NCBI GenBank assembly: GCA_027924645.1
Contig: BSBN01000809.1
Span: forward strand, 49,444,001 to 49,508,000
DNA length: 64,000 nt
Direction: 5' to 3'
From: Cunninghamia lanceolata
Lineage: Eukaryota; Streptophyta; Pinopsida; Cupressales; Cupressaceae
This document shows positions 21,458 to 32,103 of the stretch, piece by piece (the first letter of the stretch is position 1; every line of letters begins with the position of its first letter). A program made the translations under genes and the position numbers. The notes beneath the pieces are model-generated. The model was not told where the DNA came from, made no database searches, and saw only the letters and a list, made by a program, of their open reading frames with translations.

Positions 21458-21661
21458 AATTGAGCCATAGCTGACTGTGTGACAACTGTGACTACTTCCC
21501 ATATCTATTTCTCTGAACTGTGTCCTGTTTTTCTCCAGCCTAACCTACTTTTCACATTCTTCTTCATGAGATTGTCCATCTCACGCCTTCTGTCGTCTTC
21601 TCATTCAATCTCCCGAGGGGGCATCCTGTCGTTAAACTTGTACCAGGGGCAAACTGGGGCA

Positions 21662-22740
21662 TGTATCATTGTCAAAAATTCTTATTCTTTAAAACAACGT
21701 GATAAAACACATTGCATCAAAGAGGGGAAAAATGTATACACCTAAAAATGACATGACTCTACTTAAATAAATATTTTAAATATTTTGAATATTTATTTCA
21801 CCTTCATATTCCTCTATCAATAAATAAATAAATAAATTTATTTGTTTGATTCACTTCCTCCCATTTAATTAAATAAATTATGTTTATTTGATTAATTCCT
21901 TCAATATCAACTTGATTCTTCTAAATAATTAAATAATCTTAATTATTTAATTAAATCATCTATTCTTCTAAATTTAAATAAAATGCAAATTTATTTAAAT
22001 TAAATCTCCAAAAAAAATAAAATATATTTAAATATTTTATTTATTGTTCCAAATTACCTACAAGTAATTAAATAAATTTATTTATTTAATTATGCTTTCT
22101 TATCTTCTAAAAAGTCTTCAAAATCTTCCAAAAATAAATTCTTCTTGTCACACAAAAGCAAAAGCTGAGTTAACTGATTTAAAGCTATCAACAAAGCTCT
22201 TAAATTAGAAAAATATATTCTAATTTAAGAAATGAAAACTCATCCTCATCAAGAAAGCAGTTAACTCAACACAGCATCTTTTTGAATGACACATGTCCTT
22301 CTTCTATTTGTGCACGTTCTCTCGAACATTCTCCTACGTTGATCTTCTTATTTCTTTTCCACCGTTGATCTTCTCTCACACAACTCTATAAATACAACCC
22401 TCTTCTTCTTCATTTGATATCCAACTTTCGAGTAAACTTATGCTGTAGAATCTATAGCGTGCCATTGGCACCCCACTTTCACATCACTTCATCTATCATC
22501 CATTTCATATTTCTGTTGAAGGTTGTCTTCAACACAACAAGTATCCGAGCCGTTTCTCCTTGTCATCTTGAGGAATCGAAGCAAGGTAGCAAGCTTCCTG
22601 AGGGCCATCTTCATCACCAAAGGATCAAGAAAGAATAGGCGAACAATGGAAATCGCAAGGTAAAAAAGGTTGTGAGTATCTCTCTCTTATTTTAAATCTC
22701 CTTTTGCATGCACATTCTATTGATGTTTTAGGTTTTTATT
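21662..22740 (+). repeat. Probable 3' LTR of the Tat element
   Basis: A G-rich tract (AACTGGGGCA) ends just before TGTATCATTG at 21662. A TATA box (TATAAATA, 22387-22394) is followed by a transcribed-leader-like region. Sequence after about 22740 belongs to the Athila relic. No partner LTR is in the window, so both ends are approximate. Confidence 0.45.
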
Positions 22741-22744
22741 ATTC

Positions 22745-24443
22745 ATTTGATTATCCAATTTTCCCCTTAACACCCCATACTTTGGAAGGAGTATTTCTCC
22801 AGCTAGTCGATCAACTACTTTCCCTTTAACCTGAATAGTGGTGGGAAAGTTTTTCCTCCTACCTTGGGTTTTGACACAACTCTGTTTGATAAACTAGTTT
22901 AGTTCAGGAACATCTCTAATTGCCTGAAGGAGTGGAATCTCAACGTTCAATTGTTTGATCTCTTGGAGCAATTTATACTCAATTGTAGGCTAAACTTGTT
23001 TACGTAGAATATTTTTTGGGAAGAATTCTATCTGAGTTGTTCAGGGTTTGGTGCCTATTTTTTTAGTCTCCGAAGTAGCTCTAGAGTGCAACTTTGAAGT
23101 AGCTCTGGAGGTGATCTCTAGAGGTGTTCCTTTAGGAGGAACTTCGGAGTGGTCTGAGGGTTGTTCTTGGGGCACTTTTTTCAATTGTATCCTCCTCTTG
23201 GGATTGTTGCTTGGATGGATTTTTAGGTTCCAATTCATCTATGATTTCAACAATGAGAGGGGGAGATGGTCTTGGGAGAGCTTTCCCAGAATGTAGTTGG
23301 AGGTTATTCAAATGAATAACGTTTATACTAGCCATATTTTCATGCTTAGTCATATATACACTTGATCCTTGTTTAATATGTGAGTTTTCTATAGGTTGAG
23401 CTGGTAGCGGTGGCTAACTAATTGATTCATTTTGAGGCTAATTTTGTGTGTTTTTTGGCCCAGTTAGAAGCCCTTGTTGTTGGTTTGGAAAACATCTTGG
23501 TTGGCCTTGGAATTATTGGTTATAGTTCTATTGAGAACCCTATTGTGGCTGCATATCCTGTGGTCTAAATTGAGGTGGAAACTTTTGTCGCCAACATTGG
23601 TTGGGCCATAGTTGATTTGGCCACTATTGGTTTTTCCATTTCTGGTTTGGGTAGTCTCATGGTCCCCATTGAGGAGCATTTTGAGGTCCATTCCATGAAG
23701 GATTCCATTGGTTATTTCCCCAATTTGAAGGGCCTCTATAAGAAGCTTGATTTGTAAAATGGTCGTAGGGAAAATTAGCAGTTTGTTTCTATCCTACATA
23801 GTTCAACTCCTCTTCTACTTGAACATTCTTTCTAGTCATCTTATTCAAAGATGAGAGTTGATTGTAGTGGCTAGTATGATGATCCTTGTCACACATCTGA
23901 TAAATCTCAGACTTATCCAAGGGACATTCTCAAAAGATGTTTATTTATGCGCCTAGGACAATAGATGGATAGTGGTTCAATGGTTCTATTATTTTCCTGG
24001 ATCTAGGTATCTGAAGTGGTATTCAGCTGAACTAGAATGCATGTTTTTAGGTTTGCAAATTCTTCCATCAATTTCCCTATATCATCCTTTACCTTGAGAG
24101 ACCTTGGTGCTCTTACTTCGTCATGTGTTATTGAATAGTTTCTATCTAGATTTCCTCAATTAAGGGTCCAACTTGTTTATATTTCCCTTCCCCATTAGAT
24201 CTATTGTTTTTTTTACTCCTTATCTAACCCTCTTTTGAATAAGGTTTTAGCCAGGTTATGTGCTACAGGGTTTCCATACCTTCGAAGGGAAAAATTGAAC
24301 CTATCCAAGTAGTCATCTAAGCTATCCTCTTCTTTTTGCTTGGTTTTCAACATCTCCTCCTTCATGTCACCGATTCTGCAGTAGTCCTAGGTAATATTTG
24401 TCCAAAAGCTCTATTTCCATTTGTCCCCATGAGAGTATAGAAT
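22745..24443 (-). pseudogene. Athila-type gag C-terminus and pre-protease region, decayed
   Basis: Minus-strand fragments continue the gag frame that is cut at 28384. A TSD-linked in-frame joint leads into 24443 and the sequence runs down through about 23041 as Pro/Ser/Thr/Lys-rich gag tail pieces (23691-23464, 23353-23132, 23238-23041). It ends near 22745 with a segment like the Athila pre-protease (VEIPLLQAI near 22950). Many stops. No RT or integrase of this element is present: the relic ends where the Tat LTR begins. Confidence 0.55.
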
Positions 24444-24747
24444 TGTTAGGAACCCGTGTTTGACCCTTCTCTTTACTTTGTTAGTATATTACATTTGGAC
24501 GCATATACTTTGTAAGTCATCCCGTGAGTATATTGTATTATCCCACATTCATGGGAAGTAATAGTTGTTTAGATTAGACTTAGTATATAAGTACGTGTTG
24601 AGGCCAATGAAGGAGTTTATTGTATTGAGCTTGCTCAAAGGAGGTTGCCCCCTCGAAGTGGCTTGCGATCAATAAATTCCTTCTGTGTTCTACTATTTCT
24701 GTTATTTCATGCATTTTTCATTATATTGTTGCAAGAGGTTCCTCTCA
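24444..24747 (+). repeat. 5' LTR of the deleted chromovirus
   Basis: TGTTAGGAACC...TTCCTCTCA, 304 bp. Differs from the 3' LTR at a few bases and one 8-9-bp indel (GACATCCAC present only in the 3' copy). Confidence 0.93.
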
Positions 24748-24749
24748 TC

Positions 24750-24760
24750 TGGTATCAAAG
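24750..24760 (+). promoter_or_regulatory. Primer-binding site, tRNA-Met type
   Basis: TGGTATCAAAG two bases after the LTR, one mismatch from the standard TGGTATCAGAG. Confidence 0.8.
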
Positions 24761-25638
24761 TGCTTTCTTGGGCTCGCTGGGTGGAATTTCTGCCAAATTT
24801 TTTTTCACAGTGGCCTCCAGGCGCTGTGATTATTGCAGTAGTTCTTTTATCTTTGCATCTATATTGTTCATTTCAATTGCAGGTTCGGATCAGGGAATAA
24901 TCCCTACCCGCTTAACTATGGGAAGTGCCTGGGCATAGCCCTAAAACTCATTGTGAGGAGTACCACAAGAACCCTGAAGTAGCTGGCCCATTGAGAGGAC
25001 CTGCCAGCGAAGAGGGCAATGACCCCTACCTGATTAACTAGTTCCCATCTGTGAGGTAAACCAAGAGCTATCGTTTGTGGCAAAGTGATTATCATTTTTA
25101 CCTAAGTCATGGAGTGAGGGGTACTGCCCCAATACGCAAGTTGTTAGACAACATTGGTAGCTAAGTGAATCCCCTGAACCTTTAGGAAGCTGAACATACC
25201 TGGGGTCCATATCTATTGCCAGCTGACAAATCGTAGATTGAATCTGTCTGAAAACTCACTAGAACCCCTGAAATTCCATTCTGCATATTTCCTTCCTTGA
25301 GGACCCTATCCCAAATTCCACTTATCGAAGCCAAAAATCCCACATTTGTCTATTTTTAGGGTTTGCCATAACTTCTTCGATTCTCACCCAATTGCCTTCA
25401 AATTTTTTCACAGTGTTCATTTCCTATTTCTGCTACTTTGTCCCTCTTGGACAAATTTTTCCAATCTTTCACCCCGCTTCTAAAATCCCCATTTTCTGCT
25501 TCCCTGACCCTCAGAAAGTGTCCAAAACCTAGTCAAACTCTAATTACCCATTAGAGTTTTTCCCAAATCCAAATTTTCCTTTACTAAAAAAGTTTTTGTT
25601 TTTGTTTTTCTACCCATTCCAAAAAAAAAATCCCGGTT

Positions 25639-26556
25639 ATGGTTGTCACCCGCGCAGGAGCAAAAAACATGGAGGAGGAACTTGTAGCCATCAAGACCAA
25701 ACTCCAAGATCTAGATGAAAAATTTCTCGGGCTCAATCTTCAGCATTCAGCCATGAACAATAGACAATAGCTAGAGTCTTCTGCAGATATAGGGTTTTCT
25801 TCTTCCAGCAATTTTCGTGGACCGAAGCTTGATTTTCCTCACTTCAATGGTGATGATCCGACTGGATGGATATACCGGGTAGAACAATATTTCAATCTGC
25901 ATAATACTTTTGATGTCAACAAAGTCCCACTTGCCTCCTTTCATTTGGAATATGAAGCCCTTCAATGGTTCCGTTGGTACATCAAAGCTCATGAAGAGCC
26001 AAAATGGACAGATTTTTGCAAACTCATTTTGCAACGATTTGGCCCTGGTGCTTTTAATGGCTTCATAGGAGCACTCACAAAACTATGCCAAATAGGCACT
26101 ATGAGAGAATATCATATAGAATTTGAAAAACTGGCCAATTACACAGAGGGATTGTCTGATGAATTCTTTAGGAGTTGTTTTGTCAATGGTTTGAAGGATG
26201 CAATTCGCTTTGAGGTTAAAATATTTTATCCAAGCACAATGATGGAAGCTTTAGGGTTGGCTAAGTTGGCGGAGGACAAGATCACAGCTCAACAACGCTC
26301 CAAATCCAATTTTGTTCCATTCAGAAATATGGATCCCCAAAGCCCTCAAATAATGACAGCTCCTAGAACAACTCCTATCAAGCATTTGACTAAAGCAGAG
26401 ATGCGGGCACGTAGAGAAAAAGGGCTTTGTTATAATTGTGATGACAAATTCACTCGGGGACAGAGATGTGTTGAGCAAAAGCTCTATCTCTTGGATGTGG
26501 ATTCTTCACCTGAAACTGAAGTTTATGCAGATGCTCAAGATATAGTAGCTGATTAG
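25639..26556 (+). pseudogene. Chromovirus gag with zinc-knuckle-like motif
   Basis: Starts with ATG at 25639 (MVVTRAG), contains an N-terminal coiled coil, a TAG at 25768 and then a typical Ty3 gag capsid core (KLDFPHFNGDDP near 25830; WFRWYI near 25970; ERFGP-like RFGPGAF near 26035). A Cys-containing motif CYNCDDKFTRGQRC (about 26427-26470), the CCHC-like end of Reina/Tekay-type gags, follows. Only one or two stops. Upstream 24761-25638 is an untranslated leader. Confidence 0.8.
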
Positions 26557-26649
26557 GTTGAAAGTCAGCAGTCGCCTGTTGACCCTACTTCTTAGGAAGA
26601 CCACCCAGAGATCTCTCCATATGTCGTAGTAGGAGTCACCACCCCACAA

Positions 26650-27000
26650 ACCATGCAGGTCAAGGGTTACTTCAAGAGGCTCCCTCTTACAATACTCATT
26701 GATTTTGGTAGTACTCATAACTTCATTAACCCTCGAATAGCCAAACAAGCTGATTGTTTTGTTCATCCTTGCTTGAACTTTGAAGTCATGATTGCCAATG
26801 GGGGCACATTACCTTGCAAAGGGAAGTGTCACAATGTGTGTATCTCTATTGGAGATTATAACCTACGCTCTGACATGTTTGCCTTGCCCTTAGGTGGATG
26901 TGATGTAGTTTTAGGTGCCCAATGGTTACGCACACTTATACCCATCTTATGGGATTTTGTTGAACTTTGGATGCAGTTTTCAAACAATGGGCACAAACAC
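26650..27000 (+). pseudogene. Chromovirus protease
   Basis: In-frame with the following fused remnants. The catalytic motif reads IDFGSTHNFI where IDSGSTHNFI is normal, so the second residue of D-S/T-G is Phe and activity is doubtful. The hydrophobic second strand (VVLGAQWLRTL) is present near 26920. It ends where RT should begin. Confidence 0.75.
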
Positions 27001-27099
27001 ACATTGAAGGGCTTACAACCAGTGTCTCTCAGCATCATAAGTTCACATCACCTGGAAAAGCTTCTTAAGAAGAATTCACATGGTGTCATCACTCAACTT

Positions 27100-28077
27100 C
27101 ACTCCATTCAGATGCAACCATCTGTGGTCTCCACTACTCCTTCAACTCTACAACGAATGAGGGCTATTTTGCATGCAGTACTAGGGAATCATTTTTGCAT
27201 CAGGGCTGCTCACCAGAGCCTGAAATATTTCCTAGAACAATGGGTCTCCTCCCCAACACAACATAAATGGATCAGTAAACTCATGGGATATGACTATGTG
27301 ATCACTTACAAGAAGGGTAAGAACAATATTGTGGCAGATTCTCTTTCTCGCACATGTGATGACCAACCTTCTCTTTCAGCTATTTCTATGTCTATTCCAA
27401 ATGGGTTGGAATCTATCCCGCAAGCTGTCTTCTATGAACTCTATGTTTCTCCATCGGTAGGGCACTCTGGGTTCCTCATAACTTATGAGTGGGCATGGCG
27501 TCACTTCTTTTGGAAGGGACTAAACAGGGCAATTCAACAGATTGTGGCTGCATGTGATACCTCAGAACAACAGCATTAGTGGGCAAAGTGGCTCCCTCTC
27601 AATGAATGGTGGTACAATACCTCCTACCACACTACCTCTAACATGACTCCATATGAAGCAGTCTATGGTCAGGCACCACCAGCGCTCCTTCCATACTTCC
27701 CCAGCAGTTCACGAGTTCAGCCAGTCGACATGGTTCTCCACACCCAGGATCAGATTGGGGATCATAAGTTGGCTCCTTCTTCCCGCGTTCATCCAATATT
27801 TTATGTCTCTTGTCTAAATAAATTTCTTAACACCAATGACAGAGCACAAACTATTTTACCACAACTGGATAATGAAGGATCCATCCTTTTGGCGTTAGAG
27901 GTAATCCTCGATAGGGGCACTCATCCTCTTCACTCCCGATCCATCACAGAGGTATTAATTCAGTGGCATGGAATGCACCCAGAGATTGCTACCGGGAACC
28001 ACTCCTTCATATCCAGCAACAATTTCCACATCTTATGCTTTGAGGACAAAGCTTTTCTAAGTGGGAGGGGATGTTAG
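27100..28077 (+). pseudogene. Fused RNase H tail, integrase ends and chromodomain-like tail
   Basis: The frame passes from post-protease sequence directly into the RNase H connection (HQSLKYFLEQ near 27200; KGKNNIVADSLSR near 27320), showing loss of about 1 kb including the whole RT. It then enters the integrase zinc domain (HSGFLITYEWAWRHFFWKGL, then CDTSEQ at 27560, where C-x2-C is broken). It jumps to the integrase end (MTPYEAVYGQ, 27643) and a chromodomain-like tail (IQWHGM..., about 27960-28030). The DDE core is missing. A polypurine tract (GTGGGAGGGGA) precedes the 3' LTR. Confidence 0.8.
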
Positions 28078-28383
28078 GAACCCATGTTTAACCCTTCTCT
28101 TTACTTTGTTAGTATATTACATTTGGACGCATATGCTTTGTAAGTCATCCCGTGAGTATATTGTATTATCCCACATTCATGGGAAGTAATAGTTGTTTAG
28201 ATTAGACTTAGTATATAAGTATGTGTTGAGGCCAATGAAGACATCCACGAGTTTATTGTATTGAGCTTGATCAAAGGAGGTTGCCACCTCGAAGTGGCCT
28301 ACGATCAATAAATTCCTTCTATGTTCTGCTATTTTTGTTATTTCATGCATTTTTCATTATATTGTTGCAAGAGGTTCCTCTCA
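28072..28383 (+). repeat. 3' LTR of the deleted chromovirus
   Basis: 312 bp, TGTTAGGAACC...CCTCTCA, followed by AGAAT. Confidence 0.93.
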
Positions 28384-28705
28384 AGAATCATGGGTCAAGC
28401 CCATGAACCATCTCATGGTAGAATCCTTGACTGTAGATGGGAAGAGTTTCAGTTTTTGGTTATCTGATCCATGGTCATACGTTTGACATAATTCCTTGAA
28501 CTCAAAGAGGAAATGATTTAGATCCTCAGAAGGGATTCCCCTGAAGGTTGGAAGATTTGAGGGGGAGATGTTTTTCATAGGTGCATTCTCCTCTACATTG
28601 ATGACTATGAGGTATGAGAAAGTTCTTGCATTTTCTTGCAAAGGATCTATCTGCTAATTGTTGTCCCCCATGGTTAATGGATTTTCTTGAGGTACTACTT
28701 CTTCC
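28384..28705 (-). pseudogene. Athila-type gag, N-terminal part
   Basis: Open frame with the gag core motifs FLFEFKELCQTYDHGSDNQK and RWFMGL, the signature of Athila/Tat gag capsids. It is cut at 28384 by the chromovirus and continues in-frame at 24443. Upstream (28706-29034) is a decayed leader with short frames. Confidence 0.75.
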
Positions 28706-29034
28706 CAAAATTCAGGCTGAGTCTCTTGGAAGGTGGATCTTTCTAGCAGATTAGTTTGGATTTATTGGTGCCTCTTCTACAACTCTTGAATGTACTCTAA
28801 GAGTGTAGGGTGTTTAGGGGATGTGGGAATATCTTGTTGTCGTGTTACTTCCAAGGTGGGTGTTAAATGATTTCCTCATCAACAGTGTTTTGATCTACCC
28901 CATTGTTTTCACCTATAGGTTGTGGTTAGGGTGTTTGTTTGATATATCTACCTCTTGGGTCTCTAGGTCTAACCATGCAGAATTGTTCTAACCCTAACTA
29001 GGACTACTAACTAGAATTTCTATTTACACAAATT

Positions 29035-29054
29035 CCCCGGCAATGACACCAAAA
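29035..29054 (-). promoter_or_regulatory. Athila primer-binding site, tRNA-Asp type
   Basis: On the minus strand TTTTGGTGTCATTGCCGGGG, one or two changes from the TGGCGCCGTTGCCGGGGA of Athila elements. Confidence 0.75.
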
Positions 29055-29055
29055 A

Positions 29056-30414
29056 TGACAAGGGTCATTATACCTTGCATTTAATCATAATTGTTTGTCA
29101 AATATAGTTTCCTTGCCATTCTACAATAGAAACTAGCAATCAACAGTGCTAGAACTATCTATTGAAATGAAACCTACTTATCCAATCAAATTCATGCCTT
29201 TAGCTACTTGTTGTGAAAGAAATCTTAATCTAGGAATTTGAACAGTACAATGCTAAAATGAACTAGCTAATTAGAAAACTAGAAAAGACATCAAAAGAAA
29301 AATAAACAATAATCTGATATGTAACTATCAAAGAAGGAAAACTAAACTACAAAACTTGCAGTAATTTAAGAAGGAAATAAATCTAAACAGTAATACTAGC
29401 CTTCTCTCCTTCGGTGGGAGTGGGCCCTTGCTCCACACCTCTAGAATTGAAAACTAAATAAAACCTTCATAACACACAAATAGGAAATTGCCTTTCTTTA
29501 TTCCAGGATCTTCAAAAACAAAGTATTCTTCAATAGAATATATTGTGCTTCTGAAAACAAAAACTATGATATCTTTCCTATCTCCTCCATACAATATATA
29601 TCAGATCTATTTGCTGACAAGATACCTCCAGAGTTTATTAGTTCACTCCCAGATCTACCTTAGATACAAAAGATATTTATTCCTAGGACTAAACATACAA
29701 TTTCCTATGCTAAAAATATAATCATGTAGAACTAAAAGAGATTTAAAGTGACACTGAAAGTGTCCCTTAAATTATGAGTTTTGACTTGAGATAAATTAGG
29801 TCATGAAGGCCTTGATAAAAATGAATTAACTTTCAAAACAACATCCTAACATAAGTCCCTAATTCATGCAAAAAAATCAAGTAATAGGTGTCCTTTGTCT
29901 CCCACGAGCTACTGCAGCAGTCTTCTCCAAAAAATTTGGCCTCTACATGCAAAACTCCATAGCTCTGGAACAACTCCAAAGATTCTATGCAGCCTATAAA
30001 ACAACTCCATAGAGAGTGCTACAAAGACATTTATACATCTCAGCAATACACAGTTTCGAAGGTCATGTGGTCAACAACCTTTGCTTATTTGTTAATCTTG
30101 CTCTGGAAATCCTTCAATCCTTCTACAAAACATTGGAGTTCCTATAATGCACCTTCTATAATATAGCTCTGGAGATGTTAGGAACATCTCTGGAGTCTTT
30201 AAAAACCTTGCTTCTCCTGATGGATGGATTGTTGTGATCAAAAAGAGATATTCCTGCATAGTTCTTTGTTAGTTTAAACCAAAACATAATCCTTTTAATC
30301 ACAACAACAATTTCAATAGTACATAAGGATATTTCAATAGTACAACTATTTGCATGGAATAGAAAAAGGGGAACATAAGGATATGCTTTGATGAGTGCTA
30401 CATGTCACTCATCA
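29056..30414 (-). repeat. 5' LTR of the Athila-type relic
   Basis: On the minus strand it begins TGATGAGTGACATGTAGCA and ends CCTTGTCA next to the PBS. The outer end carries a short palindrome (GATGAGTG...CACTCATC, 30389-30413). The outer boundary is inferred from this motif, as no second LTR is available. Confidence 0.55.
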
Positions 30415-32103
30415 GACCTTGCACTCCCAAACCTCCTCAAAGTGAGTTTTACAATTCAAGAGGTCATTCCTTGTGTTAAAAGAGTTTTGTTCAAACTAAT
30501 TGTCATTCTAAATTTAGTGATAGTGTCATCCTTAATGTCTTTAGTTAAATCAAGGTTAAGATCATGTCACTAAATTTTCTCACAAAATTTTAAATTCCTA
30601 AAGCCTTGTGATTGGTTGGTTGAATTGAAGATTTTATTCACCTAATTATTATCAAGATATTTACTCTTTAATATACAAATCCAAAGCCAACAACTTCCCT
30701 TCATTGTGGTAGGACTTTGTGAAAATTTCCTTGGTTTCCTGTTTTAGCCTCGCTGCAAGTTCAGTATTGGTCATCCTATGCTAGGATTTATTAAAATTTT
30801 GCTTCTAAATCTTGTTGTTGAGTCTAAAACCCTAAACCCTAAGGTTTATTCAAGCATCAAAATCACTTTTGTTCTAATTCTATGTTGACCGCTTGTTGCC
30901 TGTTGCCAGTCTTTTAAGTTGCAACTCCATGTTTCTAGGGTGTCATGTGTTTACCAGCCCCTTAGTCATGTTGTTACCGCCTGAACCCACACGATGATTA
31001 ATTTGTCATATGCCTAAGTATTTTACCCATGCCCATTATAAAATTTGGCCCCTCTTTCCTAGTTGTACAATGTTGTTTTTAAGTGCACGTGTTCAAGCTT
31101 GATCTTTAAGTTGTCCGCGTGACCTCGTCCTGATTGGTTTCCATTGTCCCACAAAGCATTTTTTATTAAGGCAAAGGCTACCTGTGAAATTGTGGAAGAG
31201 GTGACAACTAGCAATTTTTGGATGAGAAATGTAACCAAGCCCATTGGTAGGTCCCACTAAGTCTACATGGTAGTTTCTAATGTGTTATGCCATTCCGCTA
31301 AGCCCTTTGGGGTGGACCCACAGTTGGCTTGCGGAAGAACGGAAGGAAGACATTTAGAAAAAAGTCCAGTCGTGCATCATCAAAATGGTTCAACTATTGG
31401 CATATGGCATCATCTTGTGGCTTTTCCATCATTCTGCAGGCCTTCATCTGTGACTAAATCTTATGACCACGAAAGCGCAGGAGGCTGCCACGTGGATTAA
31501 GGTGATTGTATCTCTCAACAGTGAGCCTTCTGCTGAGTTGTAAAGATAGTCTAGGTGGTAGTATTCCATTGGTCCAAGATCTTCTCCACATGCGTCTCAA
31601 AATATTTCAAATAGAGTGGACCAATATGTGTTGTTAGATCAAACCTCTTGCCAAAAGATCAACATCCCACATTCAAACTGAAGAAACTGATAGTTGCAAT
31701 GCTTCCGCTTGCGCGAGCTAGTAGTAATGGTGGAAATGATGACTTTCAGACAATCCGTAAGCACAAATTTTTCCATAAAAACCATAGTCCAGGCATTAGA
31801 GAAATTCATCTAAGTGTTTTAAACATCCAGAGCAGAGACTTCTTGGCATTTGAAGGCTTCTCTACGTCAATTGGGGTTTCCAAAGCACAAAACCAATAAG
31901 TTCTTCTCTGACCTCCAAATTTTCTCAATTATTTGTCGAATAGCTTGTTGTTCTCTTGTTATTGTGCTCTAGTGTTTTATTCTAAGTTAGGGCATCCTTG
32001 TGTGTCTTCAATTATCCTGGTCTTCCCTAGTTGTTGTATGGATTTTAAAGAGAACCCTAGAACCCTAGGAAGAAACCCTCGTCTCTAGAAATACATTGCA
32101 AAA
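30415..32103. other. Unassigned sequence between Athila LTR and the split gene
   Basis: No convincing ORF, repeat pair or RNA gene. The last 60 bases before 32104 contain repeated AACCCTAG, common in plant 5' leaders, so part of it may be the promoter and leader of the split gene. Confidence 0.4.

Larger units (their letters stand above)
13736..22740 (+). mobile_element. 5'-truncated Ty3/gypsy Tat-type element
   Basis: Plus-strand pol in the order RT, RNase H, second (archaeal-type) RNase H, integrase, then a long 3' region with an antisense ORF, tandem repeats and a probable 3' LTR. The double RNase H and the long, repeat-bearing 3' region with antisense ORF are hallmarks of the Tat lineage. 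The 5' LTR, gag and protease are missing: the element starts just upstream of RT at the junction with the viral relic. The right end near 22740 is uncertain by tens of bases because no second LTR is available for comparison. Confidence 0.8.
24444..28383 (+). mobile_element. Internally deleted chromovirus (Ty3/gypsy)
   Basis: A 3.9-kb element with 304- and 312-bp LTRs, PBS, gag, protease, the tail of RNase H, the start of integrase, the end of integrase and a chromodomain-like tail. RT, most of RNase H and the integrase catalytic core are deleted. A perfect TSD AGAAT is at 24439-24443 and 28384-28388. When one copy is dropped the minus-strand Athila gag frame is continuous. It needs proteins from a related full-length element to move. 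Confidence 0.9.
22745..30414 (-). mobile_element. Athila-type Ty3/gypsy relic, truncated and interrupted
   Basis: Minus-strand element comprising one LTR (29056-30414), a tRNA-Asp-type PBS (29035-29054), gag (28705-28384, then 24443 downwards) and a pre-protease remnant. The rest of pol and the second LTR are missing at the Tat boundary. It hosts the chromovirus derivative 24444-28383. Confidence 0.65.

Noticed and set aside
22414..22638. Plus-strand ORF of 74 codons after a TATA box
   Set aside because: It lies in the probable R/U5 part of the Tat LTR; no domain and no separate support.
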